DNA of 64,000 nucleotides from Nannocystis bainbridge (GTDB lineage: Bacteria > Myxococcota_A > Polyangia > Nannocystales > Nannocystaceae). The DNA is taken from assembly GCF_028368995.1 (NCBI RefSeq), contig NZ_JAQNDL010000003.1, positions 930,001 to 994,000 on the forward strand. Reading direction: 5' to 3'. Position numbers and translations under genes: made by a program. The stretch's first letter is position 1. Each line of letters opens with the position of its first letter. The notes under the pieces are model-generated. The model was not told the DNA's origin. It did not search any database and was given only the letters and a program-made list of their open reading frames with translations. Below are positions 25,904 to 34,807 of this stretch, piece after piece.

Positions 25904-26392
25904 TCAGCACGAGCCGACCGGGCAGCTGAAGCGCCCGCCGCCGCAGTCCGACGCCGCCACCGAGCTGCCGTCGGCCGCGGCGCAGCGGACATCGCAGTTG
26001 CCGACCGACTCGCAGGTGACCTCGCCGCTGACCATCACGACCTCGCAGTTCGAGAGGTTGCTGCAGTCGACCGCGCAGTCGGTCCCGCAGGCCACGTCGC
26101 AGTTGCTCACCGCATCGCAGTCGACCGAGCAGCCGTCGCCACACTCGAGGTCGCAGTTGGAGTTGTTGTGACACGACAGCTCGCAGAGGTCGCCGCAGCC
26201 GGCGTCGCAGTTGCTGACGTCGTGGCACTCGGCCGCGCAGCCCTCGGCGGGGCAATCGAGCAGGCAGTTGTCGCCGCCGCTGCAGCCGCAGGTCGTCCCG
26301 GCGCAGTAGCCCGGGGCCGGCGGCGGACCGCAAGAGCCGAGGGCCATCGACGAGACGAACAGGAACAGCCCGAGGAGCGACGTGCCGCGCAT
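25904..26392 (-). CDS. Small Cys-rich lipoprotein with NC-x-x-C repeats
   Basis: 162 residues. Signal MRGTSLLGLFLFVSSMALGSC (lipobox LGSC, Cys21), then about 24 Cys in irregular repeats such as CHDVSNCDAGCGDLCELSC, DCDAVSNCDVACGTDCAV and CSNLSNCEVVM. The SNC-D motif recurs about every 17-18 residues, as in the beta-helical Cys-rich repeats seen in myxobacterial surface proteins. TAGGGT (complement of 26400-26405) ends 7 bases before the ATG. It is followed 69 bases later by the other Cys-rich lipoprotein gene on the same strand. Function unknown. Confidence 0.75.
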   Translation of the reverse strand: MRGTSLLGLFLFVSSMALGSCGPPPAPGYCAGTTCGCSGGDNCLLDCPAEGCAAECHDVSNCDAGCGDLCELSCHNNSNCDLECGDGCSVDCDAVSNCDVACGTDCAVDCSNLSNCEVVMVSGEVTCESVGNCDVRCAAADGSSVAASDCGGGRFSCPVGSC

Positions 26393-26755
26393 GCGGCGGA
26401 CCCTACCACGACCGTTCCGGCGCGCACGCCCGGGTTCGCTCGCGTCGCGCCGGCCCCGCGTCGCCGCCAGCGTGCGCGCCGTGAGAGGCTCGCCGACCCG
26501 CTGCCGCCCGTGACCCCCGACCTGCTCGCCGGCCCGCTGCGGAGCGCCCTGAGCCACGCCGCGCGCGTGCGAGCCGGGCCGCCCGGACCCCGCGCCCCAC
26601 GGCGGCGACGAGGCCTGGAATCCGCCGCCGCGGCTCGCGATGCCCGCCGCTTGCACGACCCCGGCCCGGCCGCCACAGAGCCGGCGTCTCGCCGGTGATT
26701 CGCCGACATGTCCCTTCGGACATCTCGCCGATCGCCGACCTCAGGAGGTTCCACC
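26393..26755. other. Gap between divergent genes, one repeat pair, no gene seen
   Basis: About 360 bases without a supported gene. The left end carries the TAGGGT box of the Cys-rich lipoprotein gene. The right end carries AGGAGG (26742-26747) for the FG-GAP gene and a two-unit element, CATGTCC at 26707 and CATCTCG at 26721 (14 bases apart, loop CTTC). The remainder is featureless GC-rich DNA. Confidence 0.5.
26705..26723. repeat. Two-unit palindrome element before the FG-GAP gene
   Basis: ACATGTCC CTTC GGACAT: two cores exactly 14 bases apart forming a 6-bp stem with a CTTC loop, about 33 bases before the start codon. Here the element precedes a gene rather than following one. Confidence 0.75.
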
Positions 26756-27967
26756 ATGGCCCATCGGTTCGGGGTCGGCGCGCTCGCCGGCCTGATGTTC
26801 CCGCTCTCCGCCGCGCCCGCGGCCCACGCCGCCAGCTTCGCCGCGCCCGAGCCGTGGCTCGACGACTTCGGGGTCGCCGCGGGCTGGCGCGTCGAGAGGC
26901 ACCCGCGGCTGCTGGGCGACGTCGACGGCGACGGGCGCGACGACATCGTCGGCTTCGGCGAGCAGGGCGTCCTGGTCGCGCTGTCGAACGGCGACCGCTT
27001 CGGCGAGCCGGAGCCGTGGGTCGACAACTACTCCTACAGCAACGGCTGGCGGGTCGACAAACACCCGCGCTTCCTCGTCGACATGAACGCCGACGACAGG
27101 GCCGACATCGTCGGCTTCGGCGCCGGCGGGGTGTTCGTGTCGCTGTCGACCGGCAGCGCGTTCCTCCCGCCCAAGCTGTGGATCGATCAATTCACGATCA
27201 CCCGCGGCTGGCGGATCGATCGTCACCCGCGCTTCCTCGCCGATGTCGACGCCGACGACCGCCCCGACATCGTCGGCTTCGGCAACGGCGGCGTGCACGT
27301 CGCCCGCTCGACCGGCGCCGCGTTCGAGCCGTCCGCGCTGTGGCTCGACGATCTCGGCTACGAGCAGGGCTGGCGGGTCGATCGCAACCCGCGGCAGGTC
27401 GCCGATGTCGATGCCGACGGTCGCGCCGACGTCATCGGCTTCGGCGACGACGGGGTGTTCGTCGCCCGCGCGGCCGACGATCGCTTCACCGCGGCAGCGC
27501 TGTGGCTGACCGACTTCGGCAACGACCAGGGCTGGCGCCCCGACCAGCACCTCCGCCTGCTCGGCGACGTCGACGGCGACGACCGGCCCGACATCGTCGG
27601 CTTCGGCGCGAGCAGCACCCTGCTGTCCTTCGCGCGCAGCGGCCGGTTCACCGGGGCGACGCGGGCCCTCGACGAATTCGCCCCGGCTCAGGGCTGGCAG
27701 CTCGATCGCCACCCGCGGCTGCTCGGCGACATCGACGGCGACGGGCGGATCGACATCGTCGGCTTCGGCCAGTCGGCGGTGATCGTCGCCCCTTCGAAGC
27801 AGAACGACTTTCACGCGCCGACGCCGGTCCTCGCCGAGTTCACTTACGACCAGGGCTGGCGCGTCGGCGTGCACGTGCGCACCCTCGCCGACGTCGACGG
27901 CGACGGCCGGCGCGACATCGTCGGCTTCGGCGACGCCGGCGTGCTCGTCGCGCTCGCCGCGGACTGA
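26756..27967 (+). CDS. Secreted FG-GAP/VCBS-type repeat protein
   Basis: 403 residues: signal peptide (about 1-23, cut after AHAA), then seven tandem repeats of about 53 residues. Each has a W-L-D-D/E-F opening, GWRV/D-HPR, and the calcium-loop-like D-x-D-G/D-D-R-x-DIVGFG (seven copies, one reading DVIGFG). The whole would fold as a seven-bladed beta-propeller with one Asp-rich loop per blade. It is probably extracellular. AGGAGG lies 8 bases before the ATG. Partner or ligand unknown; convergent with the ceramidase-like gene with 7 bases between stops. Confidence 0.82.
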   Translation: MAHRFGVGALAGLMFPLSAAPAAHAASFAAPEPWLDDFGVAAGWRVERHPRLLGDVDGDGRDDIVGFGEQGVLVALSNGDRFGEPEPWVDNYSYSNGWRVDKHPRFLVDMNADDRADIVGFGAGGVFVSLSTGSAFLPPKLWIDQFTITRGWRIDRHPRFLADVDADDRPDIVGFGNGGVHVARSTGAAFEPSALWLDDLGYEQGWRVDRNPRQVADVDADGRADVIGFGDDGVFVARAADDRFTAAALWLTDFGNDQGWRPDQHLRLLGDVDGDDRPDIVGFGASSTLLSFARSGRFTGATRALDEFAPAQGWQLDRHPRLLGDIDGDGRIDIVGFGQSAVIVAPSKQNDFHAPTPVLAEFTYDQGWRVGVHVRTLADVDGDGRRDIVGFGDAGVLVALAAD

Positions 27968-27974
27968 ACCGCGC

Positions 27975-29855
27975 TCAGCCCTGCGACCACGCGATCAGCA
28001 GGTCGGCGAACTGGTCGACGAGGCTCGCCATGTCGGGCCCGAGCGAGTTGGTCTCCTCGTAGTGATTGCCCTCGGCCTCGTTGATCCACGGCATCGTCTC
28101 GGCCAGCTGGAAGTCGTACTCGGGGATGATGTAGCCGAGCTCGTCGTTGCCCAGGCCGATGATCCAGCGGTAGGTCAGGCCCATGCGATCCTCGAGGTAC
28201 GGCCCCTTCGGCGCCGCCTCGAGGTCCGGCGGGTTGACGTTCTCCGGCTTGATGAGCGGGACCCCGTCGGCCTTGATCTGCGAGCCGTCGTAGCCGCCGA
28301 GCGCCAGCTCGGGCAGCAGCTCGCCGGGCACCGTCAACATCTGGATCGGCCCCAGCTCGACCAGCGCCATCTCGGTCTCGATCTCCTCCTTGCCCGGCAT
28401 GTCGGCGTTGAACACCTCGCGCTCGAGCACCTCGATGTCGAAGAACAGCTTGAAGTTGGTGTTGCGGACCCCGGCGCGGAACCGCTTGGCCGCGAAGCGC
28501 AGCGCCGGCCCCGTGATCTCCTCGCCCATCGCCACCGCGTCGAGCGCCATCTCGCCGAGCATCTGCCCGACCGAGTCGGCCTTCTCGAAGCTGGCCGCCT
28601 GGTAGGTCTCGCCGTCGGGGTTCTCGACGTTGACGCCGAGCGTCGTCATCATCCCGCCGACGGCCCCGTTGATGTAGATCGCCGGCCCGCCGAGCCCGGG
28701 CTTGCCCGGCGCCGTCTGCCACTCCGAGCCGGTCTCGACCGTGCGCCGCAGCGCGTGCACGAAGTCCGAGGTCACCAGGAAGTTGTCGTTCGCCAGCGTC
28801 TCCGGGTGGCACGAGTAGTTGACGATCGTGGCGATCGGCACGCCCTCGGTGTCGACCAGGTGGGCCGCCGAGATGGTCTCGTCGACGACCCACGGGTCCC
28901 GTGAGTCGCGGATCAGGTTGGCCATGCCGCGCGGGTGATACGTCGAGACGTCGACCTCGCCGACCTTCATCGACGCGACCTCGCGCAAGTCTTCAAAGCT
29001 GTCGGTGATCGCCGCGGCGATGGTATCGCGGACCTGCTGGCGGTACGCCGGCGTGTAGCCCGAGGTGAACAGGTCGACGCCCCACAGCCCCATCGTGTCG
29101 GGCCCCTCGTGGTTGTGCGTCGCGTGCACGATCAGGTAGTCGAGGTCGACGCCCTGCTCCGCCAGCATCGCGCGGATCGCCTCGACGTCGTTGTTGAAGA
29201 GGCCGACGGTGTCGATCGCCACGATCGCCAGCGTCGACTCGCCCTGGCGAAACACCACCGCGCGGGCCCACAGACCGTCGCCCGCGCCGACCAGCCCGTG
29301 GCTCGCGTCGCGCACCCCGTAGGCCGGGCGGTCATGGCCGAACCCGGCCATGTAGAGCGGCTGCAGCTTGCCGTCGCCCTCGCCCTCGTCGGCCGCGACA
29401 TAACCAGGGTCGCCGGGGCACTTCTGGTCGCAGCCGCAGTCGAGCAGCATGTCGTCGGCCGGCTTCCACGTGTTGTCCATGTCGACGTCGACCCACTTCT
29501 CCCAGCAGTTCGGCACCAGCGACAGCACCGCCGCGCCGGCCTCGAGCGGCGCGCCCGGCTGAGCCGCGCAGCCGCCTTGCGGGCCGTCGGGACAGAATAG
29601 ATCGGGCGGGTCGGCTGGCGGATCGCCGGTCGTGCCGGCGGTCGGGTCGGGCTCACCCGTCGAAGTCGACGCCGTCGTATCGCTGGTCGTGGTCGGCGCG
29701 ACGGTCGAGGGCGCCGCGGTATCAGACGAATCGGTGGTGACCGGGGCCGTCGCGGCGGTCGCCGAGGCGTCGTCGCCGCCGGCGGCGGGGTCGAGGCAGC
29801 CGCCGAGAGCGAGGCTTGCGAGGGCGAGAATTCGGCTGCTTCCACGCGGTGTCAT
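27975..29855 (-). CDS. Neutral/alkaline ceramidase-like lipoprotein
   Basis: 626 residues. Signal MTPRGSSRILALASLALGGC (Cys20), a Thr/Ser/Ala linker to about residue 85, then a domain resembling the N-terminal half of neutral ceramidase. Motifs are MAGFGHDRPAYGVRDASHG, LAIVAIDTVGLFNNDVEAIR, the zinc-site-like HATHNHEGPDT (near 245) and YSCHPETL. The separate C-terminal Ig-like domain of neutral ceramidase is not apparent. Likely action is hydrolysis of ceramide or another amide in the outer membrane or of prey; the substrate is inferred from family only. The linker places it with the Thr-linker lipoproteins of this genome. Confidence 0.8.
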   Translation of the reverse strand: MTPRGSSRILALASLALGGCLDPAAGGDDASATAATAPVTTDSSDTAAPSTVAPTTTSDTTASTSTGEPDPTAGTTGDPPADPPDLFCPDGPQGGCAAQPGAPLEAGAAVLSLVPNCWEKWVDVDMDNTWKPADDMLLDCGCDQKCPGDPGYVAADEGEGDGKLQPLYMAGFGHDRPAYGVRDASHGLVGAGDGLWARAVVFRQGESTLAIVAIDTVGLFNNDVEAIRAMLAEQGVDLDYLIVHATHNHEGPDTMGLWGVDLFTSGYTPAYRQQVRDTIAAAITDSFEDLREVASMKVGEVDVSTYHPRGMANLIRDSRDPWVVDETISAAHLVDTEGVPIATIVNYSCHPETLANDNFLVTSDFVHALRRTVETGSEWQTAPGKPGLGGPAIYINGAVGGMMTTLGVNVENPDGETYQAASFEKADSVGQMLGEMALDAVAMGEEITGPALRFAAKRFRAGVRNTNFKLFFDIEVLEREVFNADMPGKEEIETEMALVELGPIQMLTVPGELLPELALGGYDGSQIKADGVPLIKPENVNPPDLEAAPKGPYLEDRMGLTYRWIIGLGNDELGYIIPEYDFQLAETMPWINEAEGNHYEETNSLGPDMASLVDQFADLLIAWSQG

Positions 29856-29922
29856 GGGCGCTCCAGAGCGATCGTCGCCAGGGTACAACAAGCGCGGGCG
29901 GCCGTGCTAAGGTCCGCGCCGC

Positions 29923-30687
29923 ATGGCGACGCGGCACTACGGCTACACCGACGTCGGCCGGGTGCGCAGCCGCAACGAGGACGCCTTCCTCGCCGACGCG
30001 CAGCTCGGCCTCTTCATCGTCTGCGACGGCGTCGGCGGCCGGGCCCGCGGCGAGATCGCCAGCCAGGAGACGGTCGAGTTCATCGTCGATTTCGTCAAGG
30101 GCGACGCGACCGACATCGAGATCGCCCGCCACGGCGGCGAGCTCGATCAAGCGGCCCGCCAGCGCCTCTCCGCGCTGCTCCGCGGGGCCATCCAGAGCGC
30201 CTGCTACATGGTCCACACCATGGGCGAGATGGACCCTGACCGCCGGGGCATGTCGACCACCGCCTCGGTGGTGCTGGTGGCCGGCCAGGTCGCCACGGTG
30301 GCGTGGGTCGGCGACTCGCGGGTCTACCTGTGGCACGCCGGCGAGCAGGTCCAGCTGACCGACGACCACACCCTGGTGAACGCGCACATCCGTCAAGGCA
30401 CGATGACGCCGGAGGCGGCCAAGGTGTCGCACCTGAAGCACGTGATCACCCGCGCCGTCGGCCACCGCGAGTTCGTCGAGGTCGACGTCCGCCAGCTCGA
30501 CCTGGCCCCCGGCGACAAGCTGCTGCTGTGCAGCGACGGCCTCCACGAGTACCTCGACGAGCCCGACCTGCTGGCCCGCCTGTTCCAGACCGACCTGGCC
30601 ACCGCCGCCCGCGACGCCGTCCGCCACGCCAACATCAACGGCGGCCGCGACAACATCACCGCGCTGTTCGTCGAGTACACCGGCTGA
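29923..30687 (+). CDS. PP2C-family Ser/Thr protein phosphatase
   Basis: 254 residues, a single PPM domain. Motifs are GRVRSRNEDAFLAD, FIVCDGVGGRARGEIAS, RRGMSTTASVVLV, VAWVGDSRVYLW, LLLCSDGLHEYL and GGRDNITALFVEYTG. It dephosphorylates phospho-Ser/Thr in the cytoplasm. CDGVGG replaces the commoner DGMGG but keeps the metal-binding Asp and Gly. TAAGGT (29908-29913) ends 9 bases before the ATG. It diverges from the ceramidase-like gene, and no kinase is adjacent. A five-unit repeat array starts within 10 bases of its stop. Confidence 0.92.
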   Translation: MATRHYGYTDVGRVRSRNEDAFLADAQLGLFIVCDGVGGRARGEIASQETVEFIVDFVKGDATDIEIARHGGELDQAARQRLSALLRGAIQSACYMVHTMGEMDPDRRGMSTTASVVLVAGQVATVAWVGDSRVYLWHAGEQVQLTDDHTLVNAHIRQGTMTPEAAKVSHLKHVITRAVGHREFVEVDVRQLDLAPGDKLLLCSDGLHEYLDEPDLLARLFQTDLATAARDAVRHANINGGRDNITALFVEYTG

Positions 30688-30694
30688 CTCTTCG

Positions 30695-30759
30695 GACATG
30701 TTCTCCAAAGCATGTCCCGATGGGCATGCCCTCCAGGACATGCCTCATCGAGCATGTCC
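30695..30759. repeat. 14-bp palindrome array after a PP2C gene (5 units)
   Basis: Cores at 30697, 30711, 30725, 30739 and 30753 (CATGTTC, CATGTCC, CATGCCC, CATGCCT, CATGTCC), an exact 14-bp period. A degenerate sixth position lies at 30767. It lies between the phosphatase stop and the convergent FGE-like gene. Confidence 0.93.
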
Positions 30760-30854
30760 TATCAGCCACGCGCGATCTGCCGTATCACCTGCCTCATGGG
30801 GCAGCTCGTGAGCTGGACCGGTCCTGGCGAGCTGTCTCCGGCTCCTCTGCCAGC

Positions 30855-32297
30855 TCACTGCGTCGAGCGCACGCAGCGGGCCGCCAGCGACGTCTCCCCG
30901 CCGACCATCAGCTCGCGCCACGGCGCGTCCGGGGCTGGCGGCGTCGTGTCGTCGATCTGGACCGCCGCGCCGTCCTCCGCCCAGAACGGACCCGGACCGC
31001 GGAACACCGTCGTCAGTTGCTGGATCTCCGCCAGCAGCGGCAGGCGGAAGCCTGTCAGCGCCTCGTTGCCGTACGGCACCCGCAGGGCAGCGCAGAAGCG
31101 GCGCGCCTCTTCTTGATTGACCGCCTCGACCACCCCGCCGAACAGCTCGAGCGCGCCCTCCGAGCGGACGATAGGGATCGGCGCCACCGCGGCTGGCACT
31201 TGCAGCGGCTTGTCTTCGGCGCGCAGGTCGGCGGCGCAGCGGAAGCCGAGGCGTGGGTCGACGGCGACGATGTCCCAGCCCTCGAGCTCGGCGCCCGGGA
31301 ACCGCGGCGGGCGGGTCTCGCGGGCCGCACGGCGCTGGCCGACGTTGCCGTACTTGTACACGTGGCGGACCGGCTCGCCCGCGGGCGGCTTGCAGGCAGG
31401 GTCTTCGCCGCAGAACGCCGCCTGCTCGAACACCTGCCGCGCCACCGCCAGCGGTCCGTCGCCCGCCCGAAACTGTCCCTCGACGAACGGGCGCAGCGCC
31501 GCGTCGGCGTCGTACGTGTCGGCCACCCACTCGAGCGCGTCGCTGCCCATCCCGCGCACCCCGAAGTACGAGCTGTCCGCCCGGACATGTCCCGCTGCGT
31601 ACAGCCCTTGCGGGATCTCGTCCTTGATCTGGTTGCCCCACGGGTACACCCGCGCGTCGGGCCCGCGGGCCGCGTACTCCCACTCGGCCTCGCTGGGCAG
31701 GCGCCCGCCCGCGTGGCCGCAGTAGGCCGCAGCCTGCTGGTGGCTCACGCACGTCTGCGGCAGCGGCTCGGCGACCTCCGGCTGCAGCTCCGCCGTCGGA
31801 TCTACCTGGCCTTGGGGACAGATCGCCGGCGTGCACGCCCCGGCCGCCACGCAGCCCGCGTAGGCCCCGCGGGTGACCTCGTGCAGATCGATCCAGAAGC
31901 TGCGCAGCGCCTGGTGGCGCGGCGGGTTGCCTGACCAGCGCACCGCCGGCAGCTCGCGCGACGGCGACGAGTTGAAGTGGTCGGGCACGTTGCCGGTCAC
32001 GAACACCCCGCCGGGGATCTGGACCCGCTGGACCGTGCCCGTGTCCCACAGCCCGATCGCCACGCACTCGCCGTGGACATCGCGCCCGCTGCCGCGCCCG
32101 CACTCCGGCAGCTCCTTGGCCTGCTTCTTCTTCTCGGCCTCGGACAGCTCGGTCACCTTCGTCAGCTCCGACAGCGGCCGCGCGTCGCCGACGGCCACCG
32201 GCGCCGGCGGCGGGGCGTCGAGCGCGGCGAAGCGGCGGCTCGTGGCCTCGCAGGCGAGCAGACACAGGGGGACGACCAGGAGCGCGCGGGACATCAT
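30855..32297 (-). CDS. Formylglycine-generating-enzyme-like (SUMF1) lipoprotein
   Basis: 480 residues. Signal MMSRALLVVPLCLLAC (Cys16), a Pro/Ala and charged linker, then an FGE-sulfatase domain: IPGGVFVTGNVPDHFNSSP, FWIDLHEVTRGAYAGC, ACVSHQ-like TCVSHQQAAAYCGHAGGRLP, EAEWEYAARGPDARVYPWGN, ALEWVADTYD, LGFRCA. The domain adopts a C-type-lectin fold; without the active-site Cys pair of true FGE it is more likely a binding or structural module. A second 100-residue region resembles the C-terminal half of another FGE domain. ATGATG at the start overlaps the symporter stop (TGA 32294-32296), so translation is coupled. Confidence 0.78.
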   Translation of the reverse strand: MMSRALLVVPLCLLACEATSRRFAALDAPPPAPVAVGDARPLSELTKVTELSEAEKKKQAKELPECGRGSGRDVHGECVAIGLWDTGTVQRVQIPGGVFVTGNVPDHFNSSPSRELPAVRWSGNPPRHQALRSFWIDLHEVTRGAYAGCVAAGACTPAICPQGQVDPTAELQPEVAEPLPQTCVSHQQAAAYCGHAGGRLPSEAEWEYAARGPDARVYPWGNQIKDEIPQGLYAAGHVRADSSYFGVRGMGSDALEWVADTYDADAALRPFVEGQFRAGDGPLAVARQVFEQAAFCGEDPACKPPAGEPVRHVYKYGNVGQRRAARETRPPRFPGAELEGWDIVAVDPRLGFRCAADLRAEDKPLQVPAAVAPIPIVRSEGALELFGGVVEAVNQEEARRFCAALRVPYGNEALTGFRLPLLAEIQQLTTVFRGPGPFWAEDGAAVQIDDTTPPAPDAPWRELMVGGETSLAARCVRSTQ

Positions 32298-33781
32298 GGG
32301 CTGCGGAACTCGAAGCGTTGCAGGTGGGACTGTGCCATGGGCGGGGTCGTCAGCGACAGCACGAACATCGTGATCGCGTTGAGCACCAGCCCGACCGCGC
32401 CGATCTGCAGGTCGAGCGGGTTACACCACGCGTAGAGCCCCGGCGCCAGCAGCTTGGCCAGGAACAGCGCGAACGCCACCCCGAGGCCGACCAGCAGGCC
32501 GGCCTCGGCGGCCACGCGGTTGGCCCGCCGCCAGTACAGCCCGAGGACCACCGGCGGCAGGAACTGCACCGGCACCGCGTACGCCAGCAGCAGCAGGTCG
32601 ACGATCGACAGCTTGCTGGCGACGACCAGCATCCCCAGCCCGAGCGCGAACAGCACGAGCACGCCCATCCGCATCAGCCGCGTCTGCGTCTGCTCCTTCA
32701 GCGGCAGCCCGAGCCCCGAGACCAGCACGTCGCGGACGAAGATCGACGCTCCGCCGTGCAGCAGCGAGTCGCCGGTCGACATCGAAGCCGCCAGCACCGC
32801 CGTGCAGAACGCCGCGAACACCCACGGCCCGCCGACCTCCGGCCGGCTGACGAGCCACAGCAGCACCCCCTCGTCGCGCGGCGCCCCTGGCAGCAGCAGC
32901 GCCGCGTAGCCGAGGAACAGCAGCGGGATCAGGAACACCAGGAAGCTCGGGTACGTCACCGCCGAGTACTGCACCGCTCGCGCGCTGCGGGCCGTGAAGC
33001 ACTTCATGAACACCTGCGGCCACATCGCGAACCCCAGCGTCGACATCACGATCTCCGCCGTGTACTGGAACGACGAGGTCCCTGGCGCCGGCCCGGGCAG
33101 CGTCAGGTACTCCGGGTGCTCCGCGATCACGCGGTCGAACATCGGCGCCACCCCGCCGAACAGCTGGCCCGGGATCGCCAGCCCGAGCCACCACACCACC
33201 GCCAGCATCGCCACGCCTTGCAGCACATTGGTCCAGCCGACCCCGCGCATGCCGCCGAACATCACGTAGACCGCGACCACCGCGTAGACCACCGCCGCGC
33301 CGAGCAGCGGCGACCAGCCGAGCGCGTGGTGCATCACGATCCCCGCGCCCTTGAACTGGATCGCCAGGTACGGGATGAACGCCAGCAGCGACGCCGCGCC
33401 CATCACCGTCGTCACCCGACGGCTGTCGTAGCGGGCCCCGATCAGCTCCGCCTGCGTCACCAGCCCGAGGCGCGCGCCCATGCGGCGCACGCGGGCCCCG
33501 AAGTAGAACACCGGCACGAACGCCGCGGCCCCGTAGGCCAGCATGTAGAACGCGTCCGAGCCCTTGCTGATGACCCGCTGCGGCGTGCCGAGCAGCGCGT
33601 AGGCGCTGAAGATCATCGCCCCCATCACGAAGTACATCAGCACCGGCCCGAACGAGCGCTCGCCGGTGACGAAGTCGTCGGCGCCGCCCGAGCCGCGGCG
33701 GCCGGCGATCAGGCCGACCGCCAGCGAGACCGCCAGGTAGACGAACACCGCGTACGGCGCGACCGCGCCCATGTCACCCAT
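32294..33781 (-). CDS. Sodium:solute symporter (SSS family)
   Basis: 495 residues with about 13 membrane helices. It starts in the outside-facing VYLAVSLAVGLIAGRRGSGG; the FVTGERSFG and GTPQRVISKGSDAFYMLAYG blocks and the TM8 region STGDSLLHGGASIFVRDV match SSS transporters of the pantothenate/proline/acetate branch. It takes up an organic solute with sodium; the substrate is unresolved. It overlaps the small DUF3311 gene by 8 bases and the FGE-like gene by 4, so the three form one translationally coupled unit. DUF3311 proteins habitually pair with these symporters. Confidence 0.9.
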   Translation of the reverse strand: MGDMGAVAPYAVFVYLAVSLAVGLIAGRRGSGGADDFVTGERSFGPVLMYFVMGAMIFSAYALLGTPQRVISKGSDAFYMLAYGAAAFVPVFYFGARVRRMGARLGLVTQAELIGARYDSRRVTTVMGAASLLAFIPYLAIQFKGAGIVMHHALGWSPLLGAAVVYAVVAVYVMFGGMRGVGWTNVLQGVAMLAVVWWLGLAIPGQLFGGVAPMFDRVIAEHPEYLTLPGPAPGTSSFQYTAEIVMSTLGFAMWPQVFMKCFTARSARAVQYSAVTYPSFLVFLIPLLFLGYAALLLPGAPRDEGVLLWLVSRPEVGGPWVFAAFCTAVLAASMSTGDSLLHGGASIFVRDVLVSGLGLPLKEQTQTRLMRMGVLVLFALGLGMLVVASKLSIVDLLLLAYAVPVQFLPPVVLGLYWRRANRVAAEAGLLVGLGVAFALFLAKLLAPGLYAWCNPLDLQIGAVGLVLNAITMFVLSLTTPPMAQSHLQRFEFRSP

Positions 33782-33998
33782 GCTCGTCCTCGGCTTCGAC
33801 GGCGTCGACCGCCCGGCTCAGGTAGAGCCCCACCAGCACCGCCGTGTTGGCGAGGATGATCAGGACCACATACGCCAGCGACCACGGCACCCCGAGCACG
33901 CGCGGCTCGATGTGGTCGCCCAGGAGCGGATAGAGCGGCCACACCAGCATCGCCGTCGAGGCGACGAAGTACAGCGGCGACAGGCGAACCCAGCGCAT
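33774..33998 (-). CDS. DUF3311 small membrane partner of SSS symporter
   Basis: 74 residues with two membrane helices (about 5-24 and 38-60), opening MRWVRLSPLYFVASTAMLVW and ending in an acidic tail (AVDAVEAEDEHG). Length, two-helix layout and position directly before an SSS symporter fit DUF3311, thought to be a small accessory subunit like YhdT of the PanF system. TATCAG (complement of 34008-34013) ends 9 bases before the ATG, giving the promoter of the three-gene unit. Confidence 0.82.
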   Translation of the reverse strand: MRWVRLSPLYFVASTAMLVWPLYPLLGDHIEPRVLGVPWSLAYVVLIILANTAVLVGLYLSRAVDAVEAEDEHG

Positions 33999-34007
33999 CG
34001 ACCATCA

Positions 34008-34070
34008 CTGATACGAGAAATTTCGCGCCGTTCCCAGGCCCTTCCGGCCCTGCGCGGCCGGCGGTACACT
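34008..34070. promoter_or_regulatory. Divergent promoter region, DUF3311-symporter / peroxiredoxin
   Basis: TATCAG on the minus strand (complement of 34008-34013) ends 9 bases before the DUF3311 ATG. TACACT on the plus strand (34065-34070) ends 9 bases before the peroxiredoxin ATG, with TTCCGG 17 bases further upstream. A shared regulatory region of about 50 bases lies between. Confidence 0.45.
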
Positions 34071-34079
34071 CGCGGGCGC

Positions 34080-34553
34080 ATGAGTCGCAGCACCCAGCTC
34101 GCCGTCGGCGAAGTCGCCCCTGACTTCAGCTTGCAGGACCAGGAGGGCCGCACCGTCGCCCTCGCCGATTTGATCAAGGAGCGCTGCGTCGTCCTTTACT
34201 TCTATCCCAAGGACGACACCCCTGGCTGCACCGTCGAGGCTTGCAGCTTCCGCGACAGCTACACCGTGTTCGCCGACGCCGGCGCCGAGGTGATCGGCAT
34301 CAGCAGCGACGGCGTGGCCGCCCACAAGGCGTTCGCGGCCAAGCACAACCTGCCGTTCCGGCTCCTGAGCGATCGCGGCGGCGAGGTGCGGGCCAACTTC
34401 GGCGTGAAGAAGACGCTCGGCCTCATCGACGGTCGGGTCACCTTCATCATCGACCGCGGCGGCGTGGTGCGGCACGTGTTCTCGTCGCAGATCCGGCCCA
34501 AGAAACACGTGGCCGAGGCGCTCGAGATCGTGCGAAGTCTCGCATCTTCCTGA
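34080..34553 (+). CDS. bcp: Peroxiredoxin, Bcp/PrxQ type
   Basis: 157 residues, full length for the family. It reduces hydrogen and organic peroxides with thioredoxin as donor, in the cytoplasm. Peroxidatic Cys50 sits in YPKDDTPGCTVEACSFRD, with the resolving Cys55 five residues later as in atypical two-Cys Bcp enzymes. FRLLSDRGGEVRANFGV and the C-terminal half also match. Start at the ATG preceded by TACACT. It stands alone and divergent from the symporter unit. Confidence 0.94.
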   Translation: MSRSTQLAVGEVAPDFSLQDQEGRTVALADLIKERCVVLYFYPKDDTPGCTVEACSFRDSYTVFADAGAEVIGISSDGVAAHKAFAAKHNLPFRLLSDRGGEVRANFGVKKTLGLIDGRVTFIIDRGGVVRHVFSSQIRPKKHVAEALEIVRSLASS

Positions 34554-34807
34554 GCTCGGTGAGCATGCTCCACTCGGTTGACGCCTTTAGACCCCACCCC
34601 CTGGGGACCTGGAGGCGAACCGCGAAGGTAGGCTCCGAGGGGTGCAGCGGGGGTCTGGAACGATGTCCGGCCAGCCCTCGACAAACTTTCAGTGTGACGC
34701 ATCCCCGTGGGGCGCCGGTGGCACCGTCCCCCAAGACGGACCATGGTTGACCGAACGTCGAGCGCGGCGCCCGCAGCCCAGCGCGGCTCGACGCAGGAGA
34801 CACAGCC

